Below, in pieces: positions 1 to 11,790 of a stretch of DNA of 64,000 nucleotides. The position numbers were made by a program, and so were the translations under genes. The notes beneath the pieces were generated by a model, which saw only the letters and a program-made list of their open reading frames with translations, had not been told where the DNA came from and ran no database searches. The stretch spans positions 318,459,294 through 318,523,293 of the forward strand of contig NC_053037.3 in the NCBI RefSeq assembly GCF_002575655.3, read 5' to 3'. This stretch comes from Aegilops tauschii subsp. strangulata. Its lineage: Eukaryota > Streptophyta > Magnoliopsida > Poales > Poaceae. Each line of letters begins with the position of its first letter. The stretch's first letter is position 1.

Positions 1-455
1 TCTCGGTGAGATCGAGAACCTATCGGTGAGTTCGAACTGATTAGGGTTTCTGGCAGTGTATGTCAAGTGAACTCGGTGGCTCCGGATAGATCAAATCGGT
101 GGGACCGAGTTTGACTTTAGGTTTTGGACATATTTGGAATTGAGAAAGTGTTGAGGGCTTCGGAGCATATCATAAGCATTTTGAGCAAGTAGACCATTAA
201 GCAACACCTCACCCCCTTTTAATAGTATTGGCTTTTCCTATGGACTCAATGTGATCTTGGATCACTAAGAATAGAGAAGAAGAGTCTTGAGCTTTTGCCA
301 ATCATTGTCCTTAGCATCTTGAAGGGATTCCACATCCTCTTGTCCATGCCACACCTTTGTTGAACTTTCTTAAATATACTAGATGAAAATATTAGTCCAA
401 CAAGAGATATGTTCACATTAATTACCAAAATCACCCAGGGAGCACTTGTGCTTTC
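1..455. mobile_element. CACTA (DTC) DNA transposon fragment
   Basis: The first 120 bases hold several variants of a TCGGTG(A/G)-(G/T)(A/C)CCGA inverted motif, the kind of subterminal repeat found in Triticeae CACTA transposons. The following stretch, from about 160 to 455, resembles from memory the end region of such elements (text around TTAATTACCAAAATCACCC). No CACTA terminus and no transposase is visible, so this is a partial copy that continues off the left edge. The right boundary is approximate. A minus-strand ORF of 62 codons inside it looks like chance. Confidence 0.6.
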
Positions 456-960
456 ATATTTATAGCCGCAACCTTCCCTGGTGGAAAATGACCATTTTGG
501 ACACGCGGTCTAGCCAATGGCCAACCGACATGTTCATAACGATCGGATTTCAGAGCAATGGTAACATTACTTGAAGACCAAGTAATGCTAACTCCTCAGT
601 TTGAGACAAATCTCTTGCAGCAAAGAAGATCATAGTCTCTTGCTGGCAAGTATTTGCTCGGAACACAAGGATATTTCTCTCGCAACTTTCATAGGATATG
701 TGTTTAGCATCAGAGTATCAAAGCTTCGAACGCTACACCCTTCTTAATAGTACGGTGGTCCTGTGACTCAATAAAGAGAAGAGAAACAACGAAATAAATG
801 ATACATCTTCAATTCGTATTCAAACTTCTCGGTCGTAGTCACTTCCTTCGGACGAGCACCGAACCAATTGCTTCGCGTCAGCAATTTTTTGAGGGGTCAC
901 TCTTGTTATCATAATCTTCGGTGATAACCTTCACTGCTACGCAGGGGATTATCTTTGTTG
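456..960. other. Unassigned TE-derived non-coding stretch
   Basis: No ORF, LTR terminus or motif stands out. The text around 750-950 (a tract resembling GGTCGTAGTCACTTCCTTCGG) has the look of repeat DNA, possibly more CACTA interior. I see no gene here. Confidence 0.35.
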
Positions 961-1736
961 TTTGAATCAAACTCCTCTTGATTCTAGGGACCTGTTACTC
1001 TGTGTGCACTATCAAACACATAAGTCCCATACTATTTATGTCAACAAGTTCCAAAACATAAGGAGGCAAATTATTGCACCAACACTACATAAAGTTTATA
1101 ATCCATGGACTCACATTAGTCATAAAGAACTCACATACTTATTGAGGAAGTTTATTAGCCCTCGAAGGAAAGTACTACTACGCATGCTCCTAGGGGGATA
1201 GATTGGTAGGAAAAGACCATCGCTCGTCCCCGACCACCACTCATAAGGAAGACAATCAATAATAAATCATGCTCCAATTTCACAGCATAACGAGAGACCA
1301 TACGTGCATGCTTCGGGAATCACAAACCTTAACACCAATATTCTTACTAAAACCAAAGTTACTCATTAGCATAACCTTCATATTACCACCTTCATATCTC
1401 AAAACTATTGCAAGGAATCAAACTTCTCATATATTCAATGATCTTCATGAATGTTTTTATCAGATCCCTCTTGAATACCCATCATATTAGGACTAAATTC
1501 ATAACCTAAGAAAATTGCCATACTACTTAGAAGACTCTCAAAATAATATAAGTGAAGCATGATACTTCATCAATTTCTATAAAATATAACCATCGTCGTG
1601 CTCTAAAAGGTATAAGTGAAGCACTAGAGCAACTACCTAGCTCAAAAGATATAAGTGAAGCTCAAAGAGTATTCTAATAAATTCACTAATAATGTGTGTC
1701 CCTCTCAAAAAGGTGTGTCCAGCAAGGATTAGTGTG
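961..1736 (-). mobile_element. Athila-like Gypsy internal fragment, non-coding
   Basis: This stretch carries reiterated phrases (ATATAAGTGAAGC occurring near 1546, 1610 and 1649) that I recognise from the non-coding region downstream of pol in Triticeae Athila-type elements such as Sabrina or Fatima. It has no credible ORF. It ends abruptly at the LTR starting at 1737, so it is the target into which that element inserted. Family assignment is from memory of the text; orientation is inferred. Confidence 0.5.
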
Positions 1737-1790
1737 TGATGACCCACAAGTATAGGGGATCAATCGTAGTCCTTTCAATAAGTAAGAGTG
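1737..1790 (-). mobile_element. Athila-type Gypsy 3' LTR, outer fragment (end of LTR)
   Basis: TGATGACCCAC at 1737 is the reverse complement of an LTR end (...GGGTCATCA). The LTR is broken after 54 bases by the solo LTR at 1791 and resumes at 43511 after a duplicated GAGTG. Read across the break, the two parts join in the order expected for a single LTR of about 1.5 kb. Confidence 0.8.
1786..1790. repeat. Target site duplication GAGTG, left copy
   Basis: GAGTG directly precedes the solo LTR at 1791 and recurs directly after its far end at 43511-43515. A 5-bp duplication is the normal size for LTR elements. Confidence 0.85.
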
Positions 1791-2386
1791 TGATGTCTAC
1801 TACGCAACTTTATTCTTGTAGACACGTGTTGGGCCTCCAAGCGCAGAGTTTTCTAGGACAGTAGAAATTTTCCCTCAAGTGGATGACCTAAGGTTTATAA
1901 ATCCATGGGAGGCGTAGGATGAAGATGGTCTCTCTCAAACAACCCTGCAACCAAATAATAAAAAGTCTCTTGTGTCCCCAACACACCAAATACAATGGTA
2001 ATTTGTATAGGTGCACTAGTTCGGCGAAGAGATGGTGATACAAGTGTAATATGGATAGTAGATATTGATTTTTGTAATAAGAACAATAAAAACAGTAAGG
2101 TATCAATTGATAAAATGGAGCACAAACGGTATTGCGATGCTTTAAAATGAGGCCTAGGGTTTGTACTTTCACTAGTGCAATCTCTCAACAATACTAATAT
2201 AATTGGATCACATAACCATCCCTCAACGTGCGATGAAGAATCACTCGAAAGTTCCTATCTAGTGGAGAACATAAGAAGAAATTGTTTGCATCTATTCTTT
2301 CCGATCGATCTATCCAAGAGTTCGTACTAAAATAACACCAAGTTATTCTTTCCGATTGATCTATCAAGAGTTCATACTAAAATAAC
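1791..2386 (-). mobile_element. Solo LTR (Athila-type Gypsy), part 1 of 2
   Basis: Starts TGATGTCTACTACGC, the reverse complement of an LTR ending GTAGTAGACATCA. There is no primer-binding site or internal domain next to it: the flank is the GAGTG duplication inside another LTR, so it is a solo LTR. At 2386 it is interrupted by the Tat element. Its other half lies at 42735-43510. The two minus-strand ORFs near 1888-2191 are LTR sequence read through, not genes. Confidence 0.8.
2294..2386. repeat. Tandem duplication, about 51-bp period
   Basis: A 42-43 base segment beginning ATTCTTTCCGAT occurs at 2294-2336 and again at 2345-2386 with a few differences. The second copy ends exactly where the Tat element begins. 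Confidence 0.85.
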
Positions 2387-3543
2387 TGTCGGAGTAATGG
2401 GCCACGGGTAGCCTAACCCGAGTCCCTGAACCTTTCAAGACATTGGGCCGGCTGCGCCCCATATACATCCAGAATGAAGCGCCACCTCCTTGTAGCCGGC
2501 TGGCCCGAATGGCCGGCTGCCGAAAGGCGGCCAAGCTCCAGAAGACGGCAACAAGACGGGCCGACTCCTAGTAGGCGGCCTCCAGAGAGGCCGGCTCCTA
2601 GCAGTCGGCCCGCGGCGCCCTCAAAGTTTGCGCCTCCGTTAAGAAGACAAGACAGGGTGTGGCTAGAGTGTAGTCCATCACCCCCACATCCAGGGTAAGG
2701 CGCGGCCACAGTGCCCCGTATAGGTGGAGGTCTCTGCACGGCGCGGCACTGTTGCCACTCCGCCCTTGACGTCACTCCTGTCAGGCGGTGCCCTGCCCCC
2801 ACGACGGCCTGTCAGTATGGCCTGCAGGCGGCGGGCCCTACCAGGCAGCGAGAGCCCGGAAGACGGCGGAAGCCTGACCAGTCGGACCTGAGGGAGGCCG
2901 GCTTCTAGTAGGCGGCCCGTTCCTTCCTTGGGGCCCATGCATCATTAACCAGATGAGACACGGTGTGGCTACAGTGATCTCCCACCAGGCGGCGGGACTG
3001 TAGCCACGCTCCCCTGACCAAGCATGCGTCATTAGCATCGCGGCTACAGTAATCAGCAGCCGGCAAGACCCGCGAGTGGCGGGAGCGGCCTGTTGGCTCC
3101 GTACCAGACCAGGCGGCGGGCCCCAGCAGCCGACGGAGAAGCCGGCGACCAGAGACACTGACAGCTGGGTCCTACACCCGGCCAGATTACCATTGTACCC
3201 CTGGGGGTAGGCCTATATAAACCCCCCAGGGCACCCAAGCAAAGGGTTCCCAACCAGTTAGAACTAGATTCACACATAGAGAGAGGAGAGGGCGAGCCTT
3301 GCCTTCTTCCACCTCTAGCATACAGCTCAAGGAGCACCTTTGTACTCACTAGTGCCTTAGTGATCATGCAGAGACCCCGCAGAGCAGGACTAGGGGTGTT
3401 ATCTTCTAGGAGAGCCCCAAACCTGGGTAAGTGCGCCGGCGTTCGTGTCTATGCCTCATCCCGCTTCCAGGCACTAGCGACGTTCTACTCGCTCCCACCA
3501 TGATAAGCCATCCATTGGCATATGTCGCACCCAACCCCCGACA
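2387..3543 (+). mobile_element. Tat element 5' LTR
   Basis: Begins TGTCGGAGTAATGG and ends CCCCCGACA, giving matching TGTCGG/CCGACA termini. The first 250 bases are repeated with few differences at 25054-25299, which proves it is an LTR. It is followed at once by a primer-binding-site-like sequence. Confidence 0.92.
3214..3220 (+). promoter_or_regulatory. TATA box of Tat 5' LTR
   Basis: TATATAA lies in CCTATATAAACCCC in the second half of the LTR, at the place where the U3/R boundary is expected. It would drive the genomic/gag-pol RNA. Confidence 0.75.
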
Positions 3544-3545
3544 TT

Positions 3546-3563
3546 TGGCGCCCACTGTGGGGC
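3546..3563 (+). other. Primer-binding site
   Basis: TGGCGCCCACTGTGGGGC follows the LTR end after two bases. Plant Gypsy elements of this lineage commonly have a TGGCGCC-type primer-binding site here. The tRNA was not identified. Confidence 0.75.
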
Positions 3564-3637
3564 GAGGTGCACCGTCTCCCGGAGACCTGTTCTGGACGGG
3601 AACCTTGTTCCTTCCTGGGGAATGCAGCCAGCCCAGC

Positions 3638-5730
3638 ATGCCAGACGGCGTCTGCGCCGACGCGCTGCACGGCGCGGAGGTCACGTGCGCGGTGAGCTGC
3701 CTCGCCGATCTTGTTGGCGAGATTCGCCTCTCCGACGAGCCCGCGTCTGATGCGGGCACCGATGGCCCCGAGAGCCGCCTCGTCAGCCTCCTCGATCAGA
3801 TCCACGTCGCTAGCGAGCCTGCTGTGGACTTGGAGTCGGTTGGCTCCACCGACCCGATGCTCGTCGACTCTGACACAGCATTGCTTGATGCATTCCCCAC
3901 CAACGTGGTGGTCTATGACAAACCGCTCCCTCACGCGGACAGCGGTGGCAACACTGTCACGGAGGTGCTCGTTATCAGCCACGGCGAGCACTCTGGCGGA
4001 GGTGGCCAGGATCCGTTGCAGGCGGCGCTGCAAGACCTGACTGCGCCCATCCCGGAAGACGCCGACGCTGAGACGCTGGAGGCACGCCTGTCCAGCTCGT
4101 CGAAAGCGCCAACCGGCTGGCCAGCATGAGACGCCTTTCGGAGGACTACCAGCGTGAGATGGACCGTGCCGTCGGCGGCACGCCGGCTCCTGGTGGGCCT
4201 AGCCACATTGGCCTGATCCGGCAGCATGGCGTGACCATCGCCAGCATGCTCGGGACAGATCGTCCCGTCTACGCCACGCCCGCAGAGAACATACGAGCTG
4301 CCCAGGCGGCAGCAGATGAGCTAGAGAAGCTCGAGGGCGATGAGCGTCGCCACATGACGGAGCGCGCCCAACAGCTCCTAGACGCGGCTGCTGAGCAGCA
4401 GGAGGCCGGCTGCCGCACTGAATTGCCCAACCGGTGAAACGATGATCCGCCTCCTCGTCGAGATCAGGGCGCGACATCCCGGACGCCGACTGGTGGCGTC
4501 CGCGGTAGAAGAGACAAGGAGCCGGCTGCCAGCCACAGCCGGACTCACATCACTATCGAGCGCGACCAGGACGGCCACCCAAGAGCAGTGGAACGACGGG
4601 ACAACTGTCCGCCTCCCCCTCGTAGGGAGAGGCGCGCTTCCCCGCCGCCCGTTGACCACCCGACACTCGGCGACCGCCTTGGTCGCCGGGAAGGAGTCGG
4701 AGAGAACGACGCCCGCCACCGGATCGACCGCCTCAATCGATCCCTGGTACAAGAAGAGGAAAACGAGCTGGGTCCGCCTTATTTTGGCCCCCGCATCCGA
4801 GATCAGCCCTTCCCCAAAGGGTTCACGCTCCCGAGAGATACGCCCAAGTACACCGGCTCTGTGAAGCCGGAAGATTGGCTGGTCGACAACTCCACAGCCG
4901 TCAGCATCGCAAACGACTACAAGTGCGTAGCTGTGAAGTACGTCCCTCTCATGCTCCAGGGCACAGCCCGGGCATGGCTGAACAGCCTGCAGCCCCGCAG
5001 CATCAACAGTTGGGTTGATTTCACCGAAGCCTTCATCCGCAACTTCACCAACACATACAAGCGGCCGCCCAAGCCTCGGCAGCTCTCCTTATGCATCCAA
5101 GGCCCCAACGAGTCGACTCGCGACTACCTCACGCGCTGGGCCGAGCTGGGCAACTCATGCGAGGGCGTGCTCGAGGTGCAGGCCATCGAGTACTTCACTG
5201 CCGGGTGCTGAGAAGGCACCCTACTCAAGCACAAGCTTCTCTACGACGAGCCGACGACCCTCGATGAACTGCTGATCATAGCAGACAAGTACGCCATGGC
5301 CGACTCCTCCATGAAGGCGGAAATCCAAGTTGACGCATCTGGCAAAGTGGCTCCTCAAGCTCCTCAGACTCCGGCTGGCGACACCAGTCGGCGTCAGCAA
5401 CCGAATGACAACAAGCACAGGGCCACGCAGCCAACTTCCACAAGCCGGCAGGTGGCGACAGTCGAAGATCAACAGCCAGAAGGGCAGCCTCCACCCAAGC
5501 GTCAGAAGGGCGGCAAGCCCAACTGGCTGTCTGCTTTCTCATACGAGTAGACTCTTGATGCACCCTGCAAGTTCCACAGTGGCACAAAGCCGTCCAACCA
5601 CACCACTCGGAAATGGCACCGGCTCACCAGGATCGCCAAGGGTGGTGGACTCCTGCTTCCTCCGCCTGCCGGCCCGCCGCCTCCTCCTCCCCAGCAGTCG
5701 GCGGCTCGGCCTGTCGGCAGTACAAGATGA
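3638..5730 (+). pseudogene. gag: Tat gag (capsid/nucleocapsid), frameshifted
   Basis: The likely start is ATG 3638, shortly after the primer-binding site. The reading frame changes near 4085 and then continues to 5550 with two in-frame TGA stops (4435 and 5209), each explained by CGA to TGA, and a TAG at 5548. Around 4790-5200 is the retrotransposon gag domain, with a conserved tract reading MLQGTARAWLNSLQPRSI. A C-x-F-H-x-G-x-x-P-S-x-H-T-T-R segment after 5565 looks like a degenerate zinc-binding nucleocapsid. The protein would package element RNA into cytoplasmic particles. The copy is dead; identification as gag is secure. Confidence 0.85.
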
Positions 5731-6249
5731 GTATCCTGAAGAACATGGAGCTTATGTCGTGTTCACCAGCGTGGCCGACGACAAGCACAACAGACGGCAA
5801 CGACAACAAGAAGTAAATGCAGTAGCATCAGAGACCCCCCGAGTTCATGCATTGGTCCGAGAAGCCTATCAGTTGGAGCCGAGCTGACCACCCGGAGGTG
5901 ATGCCCTCCCCTGGTTCTTATGCTTTGGTCTTAGCTGCCACCTTTGCAACAGAGAGGCGGGCTGCTCGCTTCTCCCGAGTCCTGATAGATGGCAGCAGCA
6001 GCATCAACGTCCTGTACCGAGATACTATGGATAAGTTAGGAATCAAACAGAGGCAGCTTCAGCCAGTCGGACTGTATTCCATGGCATAGTTCCTGGCCTT
6101 TCCTGCTCACCATTCGGCAAGACACAGATATATGTCCTCTTTGGGGACAAAGATCACTTCCGCCGAGAGCCAGTCTGGTTTGAGGTGGTGGACCTTGAGA
6201 GCCCCTACCATGCGCTACTTGGCCGACCTGCTCTGGCCAAGTTCATGGC
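5731..6249 (+). pseudogene. Tat protease, 5' part, broken by insertion
   Basis: A retroviral-type aspartic protease cleaves the gag-pol polyprotein. The active-site tract LIDGSSSINVLY (D-G-S-S at 5988) is present, and further on LLGRPALAKFM is the usual C-terminal part. Frameshifts lie near 5730, 5845 and 6078. At 6249 the coding sequence is split within a codon context by the gag-only element; the same reading frame resumes at 16039 after the duplicated ATGGC. Confidence 0.82.
6245..6249. repeat. Target site duplication ATGGC, left copy
   Basis: ATGGC here and at 16039-16043 flank the element exactly, outside TGTAGC...TGTTACA (plus-strand view). Confidence 0.95.
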
Positions 6250-9200
6250 TGTAGCGACCCGACCTCAGACGGTCAAGTCTCTGTGCTTAAGTGTCATCCA
6301 TGGATCGGTATGCTGACACACACAGTACTCGAGGATTTATAACAGAGGTAAATCACATGTATAAACTAACATAAATACTATTACCTCAATCCAAATAGCG
6401 GAAGTAACAACAAGGTTGTGGATTCCCATCAACACCAACGGCAATGTTGAGTGTAGAAATCGTAACCCTAACGTATCACTTACTCGTCATAAGATTCCTG
6501 CAACATGAGACGTTGCAGCCACAAAGGGTCAGTACATTGAATGTACTGGCAAATTCACACCATAGGATAATGATGAACAATAACTATCACTACATGCATA
6601 TATGGCTGGTGGAGGCTCTATGGTTAACATGTTTTTGCGAAAAGCCAATTTTTCCCTACTGCAAAGGAATATATTTTATTTAACTACAAAGTTTGTTAAA
6701 CATTGAGAAGGTTCCTCCAACTCAATCCCGAATTAATAATCATCAACCCAACAAATTAATTAAATAGAGTGATGAGATCCATATGATAATTCAAGAACCA
6801 GATACTCAAGATGTCCATAACCAGGGACACATCAAACCATGATTAGTTTGTACACTCTGTAGAGGTTTGCGCACTTTTCCCCACAAGACTCGATCCCCTC
6901 CGTTGGATTTCTCGCACTACCTGGTGTTTGAGAAATGGATGACCGAGACACAGTCTTTCAGAAGTATTAACTCTTTACTCTGGGTGGACAGTTACACCTA
7001 CTTTCCCTCTACATCTGCTAGCCCACCACTGAAAGAGGTCACACAACATACTCAACTATGCCAGAGCACGTAATGGCTTGTGGCTGCACACGGAAGTTTC
7101 TAGCATGAATAATCTTATGATCCCTTTGAGCCTAGGTGGCATTCCATAAGGTGATCACACGGGTCCTCCGGGATCCCCTCGGGCAAGGAGTGGGTTCTCC
7201 AGGTGCCCGGGCAAACCACTGGGTGCTCCAGGGTGCCCCAGCCAATCCACCCAGATGTGTATTAAAGTATCCACCTTAAGTTAACCATTAAATAATAATC
7301 TCACATCTGTCATGGATGCACTCAAACCCAATCCACGTCTACGAGCATAGCATAGCAGTATAAGCATAATGTATGAGTAACTCCCAGGGTTTGATATAAA
7401 GGACAATAGGTTCTACCTCATCAACTACTTCCCAATACCCACATGTTAAGAGATCCTACTCATGCAATGTGTGAGGATTGAAGCTATGCATAAAAACTGG
7501 GTATGAAGAGTATGATCAAAGTGTGAACTTGCCTGTACTGTTGATGAAGATGATTCACACTCAAGTCCTGATAGTTCTACTCGTCACACTAAGTTCAATC
7601 TATTGAGAGCAAGCAATAGTAACCACACATAAGCAATCAAGCAAAAGAATCGACAAAAAGATCTTGGAAAACTTCGAAAACAAGCAAATAACTCTTGCAA
7701 CAGAAAACAATTTATAACAGTACCAAAATTGGGTGAATTTGGCCTTATCAGAAAGTTTAGGTCAAGAGCTTCGATTTGCAAAAAGAAACAATTCAAACGG
7801 AGTTATAAAACTCAAGTTACGATCAAACAATATAAAAATATATTTGAAATCAAATTTTAAATTTTCAAAAACATGTTCAAGTTGTTTTACTGTATAGAGG
7901 GGATCGTAACGAAGAAGTGGGCGTTGGTTTCATCTAATTCCGACTAGCGAGCAAAAACTAGTGATCGTTTGAAAACCAGGGGCTAAACTGTAAAAATATA
8001 AAACTATGGATAGGTCCCTAGCAGAAATTAAAAAGAAAAAGAAAAAGAAAAAACCTAGAGAACGAACGTTCGTTACGTAACGCTAACGAACGGAAATCGT
8101 TCGCTGTGTAGACCTAACCAGAGAACGTTCGCCAATTAAAACTAACTAAAAAGAAAACCGAATTTAAAGGGAAAAACCGACGAAAACCGAATCGGGCGGC
8201 GGTTATACCGGTTCGCGGCGGTTTGGCAGTTTTCACGAGAAAACTGGCGGCGGCGTGGACGAACTCCGGCGAGACGGAACGGCGGCGCGGCGGCTCCGGC
8301 GAGGTGTGGGTGGCGGCTGTGTGGGGCGGGGCGCTGGGCGGCGTCGGCGGCGCTGGGCGATGCGGCGCGGGGCGGGCAGCGGCGACGACAGCAAGCGGCG
8401 ACGTGGCGCTGCGGCGGCGGCGGCAATGCGGGAGAGAGAGAGGAGGCCGGGGTCGAGGCCTCGGTATTTATGGAGGGGAGGCGAGGCGTGCGGAAGGGGC
8501 AAGGGCGGCGGGGAGTCCGGCCATGGGACGGCGGCGGCGCGGCGGCGGACTCCCGAGCGGAGTCCCGCTCGGGGACGGAGGCGACGGTGCGCTGGGCCTT
8601 GGCCTGGCTTCGGCTGGGCCGGCCCAGTCGGCAGAGGGAGAGTTTTTTTTAAACACAGGCAAAGAAGAAAGAAATAAAAACACATGAACTAAAATTATTA
8701 TATAGGCATATAATATATCAAAATCTTTAGAAAAAGATCTCCTACAACATGAACATTTTCCTAATGCCAAATAAAATCCTCAAAATTTTAAATAAAACAA
8801 ACAGCAATAAAACCTCATAAAAATCATTTTAAAAATACCAAAATGATTTCAAATTTATTTCTCTCCAATTTTCTACTGTACGGAATCATGTTACCCTATT
8901 TTCCACATATTTTGTTTTTGGTGAAAAATAATTTGAATAAAACCCAAATAACTCCAAATTGAAAATAATTTCAACGGGACTTTAAATTTGACTCTTTGAA
9001 ACTTCCAACTCATATTTCATATAATTTGAAGAAGTCATTTTATCTTCTCTCTCATGAAAATCATTGAGTTGCTTAAAGTTTCTGAATTTGAAATATTTTT
9101 CAAATGAAATTCAAATATTTTTTGGAACCCTTTTCATTCTATTTACATGGAAGAAGTCATGTTATCTTCACTCCAGGGTTTTGTGATGAAAAGTATTTTA

Positions 9201-9383
9201 ATTCACAGAGATCATAAATACAAGATGAAAGTTTGGGAAAGTACTTTTATTCCCTCTCATTTAACTTTCAAAAGTTTCAAATTTCACTCACTTTCAGTCA
9301 ATCAATCACACAACAATCAACGAAACAACCAAAACTATCGATTTAATATAACATTCCAAAATTTAGAATTTTGGGATGTTACA
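6250..9383 (-). mobile_element. 3' LTR of gag-only element
   Basis: In element sense it starts TGTAACATCCC (at 9383) and ends GGTCGCTACA (at 6250). A TATA-like ATAAATA lies at 8465-8471 just before a very GC-rich stretch (8190-8640). The large ORFs in that stretch on both strands are composition artefacts. It keeps a 127-bp segment (8530-8656) that the 5' LTR has lost. Confidence 0.9.
8465..8471 (-). promoter_or_regulatory. TATA-like box in gag-only 3' LTR
   Basis: CCATAAATACC on the minus strand corresponds to CTATAAATACCC in the plus-strand relative at 50541. The equivalent site in this element's 5' LTR is altered. Confidence 0.55.
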
Positions 9384-9422
9384 AACCTACCACTCTTAAA
9401 ATGAATCTCGTCCTCGAGATTC
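9384..9422 (-). promoter_or_regulatory. Polypurine tract with adjacent inverted repeat
   Basis: In element sense a purine-rich tract (AAGAGTGGTAGG, complement of about 9384-9397) abuts the 3' LTR. Just upstream is an 8-bp inverted repeat, GAATCTCG (9403-9410) and CGAGATTC (9415-9422), with a 4-nt loop. The same structure occurs in two other element types in the window. Confidence 0.75.
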
Positions 9423-10941
9423 GGAGAGGCTAGAAAGAAATAGGTTAGGTTTGGGGGTCTTCTCAAAAATCCATCGATCACCACAGGGTGTCTGGGGTGC
9501 TACCACCCTTAGAAGCATTGTTACGGTTTCACCTAAACTCATATACTCCATCCTTATTCTTGACAGTGTCGGTCTTCTTAGATTCTCGGGAAAATTCCTA
9601 CTCTGGCTATTCCGGTAGTGGCATAACCTTTACCTCGTTCTTGTGTCCTTTTATCTTGGTAAGGTTATTCCGAGACTGGGTCTTCTTAGCTGATGGGTCT
9701 GGCGCCAATACTAAACAACTATCGATATCTCATGGTGGTCAACCATTTATGGTTTCTCATGCAGGAAATGGGTCTGGGTTGATCCTTACCGCATAACCTA
9801 CGATTGGAAACAACTGGCTTGTACGAGGGGGAAAATACTTATACCATTCTAAGGGTTAAACAAGGTTTAATATCGTCGTCTCTCTACTATAGGTATTTCA
9901 CTCAGATTTACCATCCCATATATCAGAGGCGAATAATAAGAGTAATCGGTATGGTGATCAATCCATCCCGCACCCAAATCATTACCCTGTATATGGTTTA
10001 GCGAATCTCGCATTCTAACACTCGGTCATCCTCACAAGCATTGCAGAATTTTCTCTTGTCGACAAACCAAGTTCGGATGAATCCATTAATTCTGCAAGCC
10101 AAACAAACAAACATCTATCGTTCCTTCACAACTCTCAGGTTGCGTTACTCCTATAAAATCATATGTCGATAAAATCTTAACTTCCTCCAGGGTTTTTCCT
10201 TCAGCAAGAGTGTGCTTGCTTCTTGGCAGGTCCTTGGGCCTTTGGGTTATGGCCCATCTCATCACTTGTAAACCTTGAACTCATCCTTGGGGAAACTGCT
10301 CATTATTCCAACATCCAGCTTCCTAGCATTCTTAAATCCATCCAATTGTACTGTCTTCCTTCCTTCTGTTGGAACCGAACTAAGACGTGATTACTCAGAC
10401 TCATCATAGAGTCACCATTGCTCCATACTACCAATGTCATACCTCATTTATATCCAATAGTACTTCATCCCTTCATACTCTTGGGATATCCCACACATCG
10501 AGACAACACTCATTCTTATTTTGTCCGAAATCCACTCTGTGAAATATCATTATCTTTTCCAGGGTCAAGGGTCCTCGCAGGGTACTACCACCCTTAAACT
10601 GCTCCAATTCTTCCATAGACCATATTTCTCATATCCTTGAAAATGGTCAAAATCTTTCTTCATAGAGTAACACTCATAAAATCCAAGTCAGTACCAATGA
10701 TGCTAACTTTATTGATTCTCAAATTACTACAATCTCCTGCATTTCCATTTCAGGCCTCAGCTCAACACCTTAATATATATAAAAAATGCTCCACAACTAC
10801 TACTATACTTCTCACAGACTCAACTATTTATCACAAGTCTCCTTCTCCTTGGGAACAATCTCTGGCAAAGTGCCCTGCTTCATTACAGCAGAAACATACC
10901 ACTTCTGACAAGTCACGTGGTTTCCTTATGACTACATATCC
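9423..10941 (-). other. Non-coding interior of gag-only element
   Basis: Between gag and the polypurine tract there is no ORF with recognisable retroelement motifs on either strand. The phrase CTACCACCCTTA occurs twice (near 9500 and 10586). This may be a remnant of pol that has decayed beyond recognition, or filler sequence. Confidence 0.6.
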
Positions 10942-11790
10942 TCATTGGGTCATCGGCTTCCTTTTTGGGCAACTGCTGAAGTAGTGCCCTGTCTCCTTGC
11001 ACCTGAAACAGATGATATGACTCAGGTCCTTCCTGGAATCCAATCTACTTCTCTTCCTGGACTTTTCCGTGCCAATCAGGGCTTCTACTTCCTGTGGGTC
11101 ATACTCTACTTCCTCTGCCGGGAATTCTACTAGATCCCCATTCAAACAATTCTGGGAGATGTGTCCTTCTTCTCCACATGAATAGCAAGACTTGGTGCAA
11201 GGTCTAATTGGTTCTTCTTTAGGTGTGTCCTCCACCTCTTCTTTCATCATAGGTTCTTCCAAAATTTCCATGAGGGCTCCTTTCATTACTTCTTTCTTCT
11301 GCTGGATGGTTCTTTGTACCATGGGGTAAATGTGACACTGAGTAGGGTAGTGGGTAGTCCCTTCACACAAGAAACAAGTGACCTGCCTAGTTGGGCATTC
11401 TTCAACTGGGTGACTTCCTTCACAATTTGGGCATTCATCCTTGGGTTCTTTATGGTTGTGTCCTATTTCTCCACAAAGTTTTCTTCATATCCTTCCCATA
11501 AGTCTTCAACTCATGGGACACAAACCGAGACTTTGGCAAAGTCAACTTAAATTCTTTCCAAGTGGTTACTCCTTTCCATCCATTGATGGTTTGGTACATC
11601 CTCCACCAAGTAGCAGCACCTCTTTCAAAGCACTGAAGAGTATGATGGGTCATATCCTTTCTAACTATAGGGTTATTCTTCATGTGATCCTCCATGTTCT
11701 GAATCTATCGGTCCGTCTCCAATTGACTCATCGGTACAGAAAATATAAGCTCATCTCCATTCGTCGTCTATTGGGTCCATGGGTTTGGGG
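10942..11790 (-). pseudogene. gag: gag of the non-autonomous element, four zinc knuckles
   Basis: Reading leftward, the gag domain starts near 11790 with a segment around WIQNMEDHMKNN-like text, then a conserved tract QCFERGAATWWRMYQ (about 11615). After one or more frameshifts near 11450-11370 come four zinc-binding motifs: CPNCEGSHPVEEC (about 11433), CFLCEGTTHYPTQC, CYSCGEEGHISQNC (about 11187) and CFRCKETGHYFSSC (about 11010). CCHC knuckles bind packaged RNA. Most plant gag proteins have one or two, so four is unusual. No pol follows. The relative at 53336-53459 keeps only the first 41 codons. Confidence 0.78.

Noticed and set aside
1888..2191. Two overlapping minus-strand ORFs of about 95 codons
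   Set aside because: LTR sequence with chance open frames, shared by the whole LTR family.
8142..8687. Several overlapping long ORFs on both strands
   Set aside because: They sit in a GC-rich part of an LTR, recur in the other LTRs, read as arginine/alanine/glycine or proline strings and have no domain. Same for 14835-15396, 33755-34292 and 41826-42323.
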